From positions 1 to 16,821 of the forward strand of contig BBXU01002695.1 in the NCBI GenBank assembly GCA_001598975.1: a stretch of DNA of 16,821 nt, in the 5' to 3' direction. The DNA comes from Parachlorella kessleri. Taxonomy: Eukaryota > Chlorophyta > Trebouxiophyceae > Chlorellales > Chlorellaceae. The notes beneath the pieces were generated by a model that was not told where the DNA came from, ran no database searches, and saw only the letters and a list, made by a program, of their open reading frames with translations. Each line of letters starts with the position of its first letter. The first letter of the stretch is position 1. A program made the position numbers and the translations under genes. Shown piece after piece: positions 9,596-16,821 of this stretch.

Positions 9596-11006
9596 GGAGC
9601 CGCATGCTGGCTGGGGTATGGAAACGGCGGTAGCTTCCTGGCGGGCTCATGGTCATGGCATGGTGCAGTCGCAGGGTTAGCCGCCCAGCTCCCCGGTCTC
9701 TGCCAGAAATGGCTATGACGTTTTCTTGCCCAATGTGGGCTTGTCATACATATATACCAAACAGAACGCCGTCTGCAAGACTTCCATCATGAACAAGCGA
9801 CTTTTCTTGGCTTCTTTTGCTTCAAGTGCTTTTGATCTCCAATGCTTGCCCATGGCCATATGTTTGCGTAAAAAACTATTTCACTCAATGCCTACCTGTG
9901 CGTTTGAATACTTCTGCCAGATAACCTTTGACATGTGCTTAAACCAGCTTGCTTGGATGCCAATGGCAGTATCTTGGATCATTTCATTACACTGAGTGAG
10001 CCCAGTGAGGGTTATCTTGTGGGCTGCATTCTTTGTTACTAGGATCCCTCCTTGCTTGCTGGCCTTCTTGCTCTTAATACGTTACCCATGATATTGCTAC
10101 ATGTCTATCACTGCCTTTTTGTCATAGTCATTTCTCTTTCTTGCTCAACCTGTGTTACGCTATCAAAACAACTCCGAGTTCCCACCAGCAGTGCGGAGCC
10201 GAGCTGTCATATTTGCCCCACTTAGTTTGCGGCCTGTGATCGCTTCAGGTTTCTCAGTGTTCAAATTGACAGCTCTTCACGCCCCGAGCCACCACTAGAG
10301 CGTCCCCGCAGCACTTACAGATTTCATCCAAACCAGCCTAACCAACTCTGTTGATACATCACACATTTGCAGCAAAGGAATCAATGCTCACTACCACCAA
10401 ACCCCTCCCCCCTATAGGCTCATGTTCCACACCTCAGGACCTGCTGAGCAGTCATTGCTGAAGTGTTGACACTACCAAGCAGGGGAGCAAGATCCCACAC
10501 CGAGGCCTAGTCCCAAGTTCCGTTAGAAGGACCTGGGCATGCTACATGGAAACACCCACCTACAGAAACCATCGCGCCTTACACTGGCGCAGCACCCTGT
10601 CGCTGCCCACCAGCCAGTAATCCTTTCCCCATGCATACAACCTGCCTGGCTCCGACAGGTGATCTGCCTTGCAATGCCACTGCATCTCCCAGTTCATCAA
10701 AATCGCATGACCACCAAATACCCCTGCCCTAGTCCAACCCAGGGAACCTGCCCTGCAATTCTCAATTCTCAAAACAAGGCCATGATGACCAGCCTCTCTC
10801 CTGCCCGGTAGCCAAAGGCTGCTGGTCCCAGCCTCACATCTCTAACAGGCACTGGCACGGGCCACTGGACGCAGCCATACAACTGTGCACACCTGCAAAG
10901 TCGCATTGCAACCAAGCGACTGGCTCCCTTCCTCTCAGCACCAGCGGAATGCTCAGGGCTGGCCCCGTCCTCCAGCCGTATTATGTAATGCCTAGCACCG
11001 TCCCCA
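9596..11006. other. Convergent intergenic region between the modular-repeat gene and the FtsZ-like gene
   Basis: Nothing coding is supported in these 1.4 kb. The left part is more AT-rich than the neighbouring exons and should hold the 3' UTR of the plus-strand gene; the right part should hold the 3' UTR of the minus-strand gene. I found no plus-strand TGTAA between 9596 and about 10400 apart from the one overlapping the stop itself (9591-9595). Minus-strand TGTAA (TTACA on the given strand) occurs at 10579-10583, 10315-10319 and 9987-9991. Open frames here (9726-9995, 10539-10811, 10560-10772 minus, 10769-11020 minus) look like chance. Confidence 0.5.
10579..10583 (-). terminator. Candidate TGTAA polyadenylation signal for the FtsZ-like gene
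   Basis: TTACA on the given strand, TGTAA on the transcribed strand, about 425 bases after the stop at 11007. Further copies at 10315-10319 and 9987-9991 are possible alternatives; the last would make the two convergent transcripts overlap. Confidence 0.4.
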
Positions 11007-14000
11007 CTACTGCCCGCCACGCTCCTCTTCCTCCTGTTGCCACGCCTCCTCCCTGTCCTGCATCAGTATCCCCGACATCCGCTCGCGCAGGTTGACCCGG
11101 CGCTCGCTGACAGGGCGCAGGCGCCGCCCCGCGCCCTTGAGCAACCCCGCCAGCCCTGCCTCCTCCTCTCCCTCCTCTTCCGCATCCTCTGCATGAAGAA
11201 ACAAACGCACACCCCTCAGCCCGAGTACTACGCACGTGCAGTGGATCCCAGCAGCCCTTGTGTCCTCGCTTGATTTCCTGGGACCGGCTCTGTCTGCAAT
11301 ATGGTCACCGGGGTCATGCCTTTTGAAAAAGTACGGTTCTGCTGCCCCTTCAGCGGCTAGCAAAGGCCATGCCAGGACACATTCCAGCATCAAGGCAACC
11401 CGCACTACGTCCCTCAAACAGATTACCCACACATCCTCCCGGGTTTCCACTTCCTACACCAACGGCTTGCACTGGTCAGTACCTTAACAGTGTAACACTA
11501 GAACTTGCCAAGGCTCAGTCAATGTAGACACACCATCGATACAGCAGAAGTATATACTCACCCTCCCAGGGCTCCACCTCGTCCACCTCCCACACAATCA
11601 GCTTGTGCTGGTCAGCAGTGCGCTGCGCCTGCCGCCAGCGGGCAGCCTGCACATTTAGGAGACATACACGACGACACCACAGGTCACAGGGGCGTAGGGT
11701 GTTCACAGACCCCAACCCTGGCTGACTGCTGTGCACTTGGAAATGCACCCCTGTTTTTAGGGGGGTGAAGCCACAGCCAGGCAACCCGTGGCCATCCACT
11801 CACAAGTGCCACCCCGGTGGGTGCCGACAACTTTGAATAAGTACATGGCCAGCCAGGGGTTGCCACCCTTCAGTAGGTAAAGGCTCCACGCACCGCGGGT
11901 GGAAGGTCCAGGGACTGAGCCGTCAAGGAGTCAGCCAGGTAGTCGCCCACAGTCACCCTGGGCTGCTGGGCAGGAGATGGTGGCTGCTGCGCCGGCTCAG
12001 CCCGCTGCTGGCGCTGCGGCTGCCGCTGCTGTGCCTGCTGAGGCCGCGATTGGGCTGGAGGAGGGTTCCCTTGGAAGAAGTTGGACCCGGGCGAGCCCGG
12101 GCGAGAACTATCCTCCTTGGAAGCAGGCTGCTGCTGCTGCTGCGGGCCACGCTGAGGTGGCTGCTGAGCATGACGTGGCTGCTGCTGCTCTTGCTGACTT
12201 TGGCGTGGGGAGCTCTCAGCAGGGGCCGAGCTCCCCAGAGGCCCCTTCCTGGCACCCCCCTTGACAGCAGGAGTTCCTGGGCCTGTGGGACTGCCAGTCG
12301 GGGGAGAGACAGGGGTGGCTCCGGCCTTGACCACTCCCCCACTCCTGGCCGTGGCGGCAGAGCCCCCTGCCAGGGCTGATAGAGCATTCCAAGTGCTGGC
12401 AGGAAGGCGCTGGGGTTGGGGAGGCAACTGGGTGGGCGGCCTGCCGTGCCGCTGCTGCTGCTGCTGCTGTGCTGAGCCTGCTGTGATGCCAGGAGCCGGC
12501 AAGGTGTTCTGGGCCGGGCCCCTGTCAGGATTCCCCGGTACCTCCACGGCCGAGGCGGCAGGTGCTGCTGCTGTTGTTGTGGGTGGGCCACAGTGGCGCA
12601 GCACCAGCAGGGTCGCCTCTACTTCCACTGCACACACGAGGGAACGCAACACTCACAAGGAGCTTGTCAAAGTCTGCAAACCGCGCAGGTCCCACCAGGG
12701 CCAGGCCGACTGACACAGAGCAGCAAGTGTTCAAGTGCTCCTACCTGCCTGGGAGCCACCTTGCTGGGAAGCTAGGCGCTTGGCAGCGACCCAGAGAAAC
12801 GTTAAGTAGCAGTCAAGGGCATGGACTGACCAAGACCATATGTCATAATCTCATGGCTGCATCCTACAAGCAGCATGCCACTGCCACTGCCATGTCCCAG
12901 GTCCAGAGGAAGGGGGTCATATGCAGACTCGCCTTTTCCGCTGTTGCTGGCGGCTGCATCCCCCATGCGCTCCTCTGCGCACATGACAAACTCATCGCTG
13001 CCAGGCCCTGCACCACCCACCAAATGAGCTGGCAAGTCAAGTGGGAACGCTGACCATGGCCACAAGCAACAGCCAGCAAAGCAGCACACTAAGGTTGTGG
13101 TCCCTAGGGACAACGGTTGCCGGCCAAAACAGCACCAACGATGAAAGGCCACACTCGTCGCAAAAAGAACAGTGGCTGCCACTCCTGGCCACATTTCCCG
13201 CTGGCTTGGCCATTTTCTCGCGCCTCTAACCCGTGCTGCCTCCTATTCAGCCCAACAATACAAGCTGGTCTCATATTCTGTGGAAATAAGAAATAATTAG
13301 AATCACGATTGCGGTAGGCCATAACCAGATGAGATTACCCACAAGAACTACAACCAGTGCCTTCTTCCCAGGGCGTGGAGCATTACCTGTGACATCCCTC
13401 AGCGCTCCTGCTGCTGCCTGCACTGCCATACGCACATGCTGCGGTTGCACCTGCAGCCAGACCAAATGAATTTCTGAGCCACAGCCCAGATGTAGCTGCA
13501 CTTCGCAATAGCAAACCACTAGGCCACAGGCCAGAAATCTGCAGGGAAACAACACTGCGCTTGCCCACAGTCAAATCCAATTACAAAAATTACAAGGTCC
13601 TGTATTTCTTCTAGGTTTTCATGAGCTAGAAGAATGAAAAACAATATGGGATATTTAACAAATGACACCTTATTTCATAACCCAATCCTGGCCAAATTGT
13701 GGCAGCAGCCGATGCAACCCAATGCCCGGTTGTGACATCAGCTGCAGGGAAACACCACTGCGCTTGGCCTTGAATAGTTACTGCGGCTCCCTACCTGCAG
13801 CCCCGCTGGCGGCAGCGTGAGGCAGCACAGCACGCCTGCTGAGGCCTCCAGCGCGCCGTCCAGGAAGGGCGACTCAGCAGCAGCGCGCACAGCATCAGAT
13901 GCCAAGTGCATCAGCGCCTGCAGCAGCAGCAAGCAGCATGCCATTAGGCTAGGTTCGATGTGCCCTCATGCCATACGTCAGGGCGAGAACACCACCACTC

Positions 14001-16671
14001 CGTCCCGCCCGCAGGCTGACATACTCGAAACATGCTGAAGAACCGCCGGCAGTCACTGTGACTGTAACCACCTGAGCTATATTCTGTGTTTTATCTCCAC
14101 CTCATCCCGCCCCTTCTGCCAGCATGCCTGCCCACCTTGGCCCCGCCCATCTGATGGGCCACCTCAGCAGGCATTGCCGCCAGGCCCCTCCCCAGCACAG
14201 CAACACTCCCAGCGGCAGGTTCGGAGGGTGTAGAAGAAGCACCCTGGCTCCCCGGCACGGCCGCCGTGCCGCCCCCGGTCAGCAGCTGCTGCAGCGGCGG
14301 CGCCAGCAGGCGGCGGAAGTGGCGCAGGTCGCGGCCGTGCCACATCAGCGCGCCACGCAAGCCTTTCAGCACCTCCTGGGCCTGCACTTGGAAAACGTGG
14401 AAAGGGCGTCGGTTGTGCCCTGACACCGGCAACCTACTCAGAATGCGGCCGTGTGCCACAAACGGGATTTCAGACGAGGTTCCAGGTATATGCTGCGACA
14501 CGGGGTTTTGAGCACAAGCGCGGGGAGTGCACAGTTTGCCCCCGGGGTCAGTGCAACTGCAATTGCGGCTCGGTCGCCCGGACCTGCCTCTCAGTGGAAC
14601 CATCTCACCCCCGAGCGCCACACCCCGCCACCCAAGCCACCCAACCCAACCAAGGCACCCCTGCAAGGGCAGTGCTGCTGGACACACTCCCAGCACGGCC
14701 AGGCAGTACGAGAACTGCACCCACCTGTACCGCCTGCAGAATGGACCGCACGGTGTGCTCCAGGGCGTTGTCGGCGATATCAGTTGCCTCGGCCACGGTC
14801 AGCTGCGAGTCACCAAAGGCCTGCAAAGGTGTCCAAGGGGAGAAACGCAGGTCATGCCGGATGGGCCAACTTGCTTGTTACTGGGCCCTGTGTACATGAG
14901 TGCGCCCTGCAAGAGCACACGACCAGGGGCATGCCAAGGGGCCTGCGGTGCTGGCACCAGCCTGTGCTGCCTTCACACTTTGTCACTGGCAGCTATATCA
15001 GAGAAGTCCTTACAACCTGCGCAGCACCTCCTGCTACCAAAGACCCACAGTGCGTGCTCATCAGTTCCACATCTTGGCCTGCTGCCACCCCACGTCCTCA
15101 ACGCCTTCCCTCCTTCCTTGCACAAAAGCAATACCCACCTGCATGAGCACCTCCTGCTCTGTCACGGCCACGAGGTGTGCAGACGACCGCAGCGCCGCCA
15201 CCAGCCCAGCCGCCTGCTCGGCTTTCGCGGCGCCCTCAAAGCCAAAGGGGTTGGTCAGGGCCACCACAGTGAAGTGGCCCGCGGCTCGCAGGGCGGTGAC
15301 TAACTGGATGACTACCTGCGTTCCATTGGGGACAGGAGGGAGCATCACCCTTGTCAGCCAGGGGTCACTCATGCTGGCTGTCCTGAAGAGCCCGGGCCCC
15401 AGCTGTTCACAACCAAAAGTTAACCCTGGCTGACAGCACCGGCGCTGGAAGAAGACCATCAACGCAACGGGATGGGCAATGCATCCCGTCTGTTCAAACA
15501 GGCCTCTTATCACTGCCAAGCAGCTAGGTGCGCTGAAAGGTAGGAAACATTCAAATGTGACGCAGCAAGGCATGACAGGGACTGTCTGACTCATGAGAAA
15601 CTTCCGCTGCGGTTCTTCATGCTACAACCCATGCTAAATAAACAGCACCGCCCGAGAAGCAGGGCGGGACACTGACCTGCGGGCCGCCCGGCACGGCCGC
15701 CGCGGGCGCCACGACAAACGCCAGCCCGCCGTCGCCGCTGCCAATGTTGCCGCGGCCGCCAGCGTCAGAGGCGCCCCGGCCCACAATGTCCATCAGAGCC
15801 TCCGCGGACAGCGGGCCCCCTGCACAGGAACACGAAAGACCCACCATTACAAGGCATCAAATTTGCGAACGACAGCTGACAGCGGGTCCCCTGCACAGGA
15901 GCAACCAGCAAGTGTATGAATGCCGCCTTATCAGTGGTCAAGCAAGTGTGGACAGCGGGCCGCCTGCACAGGAAAACACCCTTAGCACCAGCGATGCATA
16001 AATGCCAATGTCTTCAATTCAAGATGATATGGAATGCATGCAGCGGGGCCCCTGCACAGGTGCACCTCAGCACTAGCGCTTGATGATGCCAAACTGGTGC
16101 ACTAGCTTCACGAGCGACTGCCGAGCGTGGGCCCCCATCCCCATGCACACCAGCATATTCGCAGCGTTCAGTGGACAAACGAGGTTGCAACCCTTGCAAG
16201 GAGCACAGGCCCCCTCACACAACAACACTTTTGCCGCTCTCAGCCGCTTCAAACATACCACCAGAAAAAGTGCCAGCCTCTGGAGGGGACAGCGGTCCAC
16301 ATATTGCGCACGCTGGCAACCGACTGCGGTAGCTGCACCATCCCCAAATGTGCCCTCCCTTGCTGCACTATCCCCAACTGTGCCCTCCCTTGCTGCACTA
16401 TCCCCAACTGTGCCCTACCTTGCTGCACTATTCCTAACCGTGCCCTCCCTTGCTGCACTATTCATTACCTTGCCCTCCCTTGCTGCACTATTCATAACTT
16501 AGACCTCCCTTGCTGCACTATCCCCAAGTGTGCCCTACCTTGCGACGGGGAGGAGGCGCCTTCCTTAGGAACCACCGCCACCTGGGCGCCAGGCACGCTG
16601 TCTGCCACCTTGCGGTCAATGTCTACGCACCACAGCTCGGCCCCAGCCACCTGCAGCGCATCCAACTGCCC
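11007..16671 (-). CDS. Divergent FtsZ-like protein, probably ARC3-type plastid division factor (5' partial)
   Basis: Eleven minus-strand exons: 16671-16539, 15819-15677, 15315-15139, 14820-14725, 14381-14136, 13917-13795, 13450-13387, 13007-12933, 12627-11894, 11646-11562, 11188-11007; 685 residues visible, all junctions in phase. The FtsZ fold can be followed: GAELWCVDID (FtsZ GVEFWAxNTD), then LAFVVAPAAAVPGG where GGGTGTG should be, VALTNPFGFEG (VTKPFxFEG), LTVAEATDIADNAL (LxEAFxxADxxL), ALMHLASDAVRAAAESPFL (AxxAIxSPLL), ASAGVL (GAxGVL), and a final strand VEVEATLLVL. The signature loop and the NxDxxD T7 loop are not preserved, so GTPase activity is doubtful. A Gln/Pro-rich region (about 354-597) and an acidic C terminus follow; no MORN repeats are seen. 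The ARC3 assignment rests on fold order plus lost catalytic residues; a fast-evolving third FtsZ is the alternative. The nucleotide-binding GGGGNN part is outside the window. Confidence 0.78.
12127..12143. repeat. CAG/CTG trinucleotide run
   Basis: Five consecutive CTG triplets on the given strand encode a poly-Gln stretch on the minus strand inside the Gln-rich exon. Confidence 0.8.
12451..12470. repeat. CAG/CTG trinucleotide run
   Basis: Six consecutive GCT/CTG triplets on the given strand encode six Gln on the minus strand. Such runs are common in the coding DNA of green algae and are expected to vary in length. Confidence 0.8.
12628..12932 (-). other. GC-AG intron in the FtsZ-like gene
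   Basis: On the minus strand the exon ends ...GGA AAA G at 12933 and the intron begins GCGAGT; it ends TGTGTGCAG at 12628. The join restores a Val codon and a continuous FtsZ-like strand (NSGK then VEVEATLLVL). This is the only join I found that keeps the frame and the fold. Confidence 0.6.
13539..13768. repeat. Pair of about 26-bp direct repeats flanking an AT-rich intron segment
   Basis: CTGCAGGGAAACAmCACTGCGCTTG occurs near 13539 and again near 13742 with about one mismatch, 203 bases apart. Both lie inside the intron 13451-13794 of the FtsZ-like gene. The sequence between them is markedly AT-rich compared with its surroundings, and the flanks beyond the repeats differ. An insertion or local duplication followed by divergence would explain it. 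Confidence 0.55.
15807..16060 (-). repeat. Four tandemly spaced copies of a 3' splice-site segment
   Basis: A 23-bp segment, on the given strand GACAGCGGGCCCCCTGCACAGGA with a few changes, occurs at 15807-15829, 15878-15900, 15951-15973 and, shortened, at 16041-16060, spaced 71, 73 and about 90 bases apart. Read on the minus strand each is a TCCTGTGCAG acceptor followed by GGGGCCCGCTGTC. Only the most downstream copy (exon start 15819) continues into FtsZ-like coding sequence, so the other three are decoy-like acceptors in the same intron. Confidence 0.8.
16333..16550. repeat. 30-bp minisatellite built from a 5' splice-site region
   Basis: Units of exactly 30 bases start at 16351, 16381, 16411, 16441, 16471, 16501 and 16531, with a half unit before. 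The core on the given strand is TGCCCTCCCTTGCTGCACTA. On the minus strand the 16531 unit straddles the exon-intron border (GCAAG|GTAGGGCA). The 16411 unit keeps the same GCAAGGTAGGGCA; four others read GCAAGGGAGGGCA, losing the GT, and the 16501 unit has changed further. Confidence 0.85.
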
Positions 16672-16821
16672 CTGCATGAGGTTTCATAAAGCTAGCCAGA
16701 CCTTCGGAAGGCGGCAGCGAAGTGTGCCACGCCCCCCTTCCTGACTGCTCACACGCATAACACCCAAATCACAAATACACGGTTGTGTTACTGCCAGCGT
16801 GCTTGCAGCTTGTCTCCTTTC

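Larger units (their letters stand above)
11894..12627 (-). other. Large exon encoding the end of the FtsZ fold and a Gln/Pro-rich low-complexity domain
   Basis: The 734-base exon opens with VEVEATLLVLRHCG, the last strand of the FtsZ C-terminal domain, then changes to about 225 residues dominated by Gln, Pro, Ser and Ala, including runs of six and five Gln. It closes with TVGDYLADSLTAQSLDLPP before a GTGCGT donor in phase 0. The disordered composition suggests a flexible linker or a condensate-prone region; function is inferred only from composition. Confidence 0.7.

Noticed and set aside
12261..12713. Plus-strand frames opposite the Gln-rich exon (also 11899-12264 and 12050-12379)
   Set aside because: They are Leu/Ala/Gly-rich shadows of CAG-rich coding sequence on the other strand; the minus-strand frame continues the FtsZ-like fold.
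14451..15433. Long plus-strand frames (231, 258 and 177 codons) across the FtsZ-like gene
   Set aside because: They are in three different frames, run across minus-strand exons and introns alike, and show no protein features; the minus-strand exons carry clear FtsZ homology.
16351..16550. Regularly spaced repeats as a possible CRISPR array
   Set aside because: The units are contiguous 30-bp tandem repeats without unique spacers, in a eukaryotic intron next to a splice site.
16672..16821. Further upstream exon of the FtsZ-like gene at the right edge
   Set aside because: No segment here encodes the expected glycine-rich nucleotide-binding loop, and an acceptor immediately precedes exon 16671; the sequence is read as intron.

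Overview
The window looks like nuclear DNA of a green alga (Chlorophyta, probably a chlorophycean or a relative). The evidence is dense short introns with GT...TGCAG borders, intact reading frames only after splicing, CAG/CTG-rich coding sequence, TGTAA-type polyadenylation signals downstream of stops, and a plastid-division-type FtsZ-like gene. No bacterial operon, RNA gene, CRISPR array or autonomous transposon is visible. All gene models were spliced by eye, using phase agreement at every junction and homology where it exists.

Layout. (0) 62-450 (+): the last two exons of a gene entering from the left, encoding a Thr/Gly/Cys-rich C terminus of unknown family. (1) 1556-4282 (+): seven exons, 447 aa, a VTT/SNARE-associated membrane protein of the TVP38/TMEM64 (DedA-like) family, with a long low-complexity C-terminal tail. 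Its first intron has a GC donor. (2) 5450-9595 (+): twelve exons, 638 aa, an unrecognised protein made of about eight helical modules (Pro-x-x-Trp-Arg ... Glu-Arg-Leu-Gln-Asp/Glu-Leu ... Ala-rich helix ending in Tyr). It is preceded by a presequence that looks mitochondrial. All eleven introns are phase 0, module copies differ mostly at synonymous sites, and a relict or alternative exon sits in the last intron. (3) 16671-11007 (-): eleven exons, 685 aa visible and 5'-truncated by the window end, a divergent FtsZ-like protein best compared with ARC3. The tubulin signature and T7-loop catalytic residues appear lost, and a Gln/Pro-rich domain follows the FtsZ fold.

Genes 2 and 3 converge on a 1.4-kb gene-poor interval (9596-11006). 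The two other gaps (451-1555 and 4283-5449) hold 3' UTRs, TGTAA signals and the upstream regions of genes 1 and 2. The genes are not obviously linked in function; this is ordinary eukaryotic gene neighbourhood.

The most unusual points are three. First, the modular protein of gene 2 was built by phase-0 exon duplication and is under visible purifying selection between its own repeats. Second, a single intron of the FtsZ-like gene (15820-16538) has tandemly repeated copies of both its own 5' splice-site region (30-bp minisatellite) and its own 3' splice-site region (four copies). Third, two GC-AG introns are supported by coding phase and protein homology.
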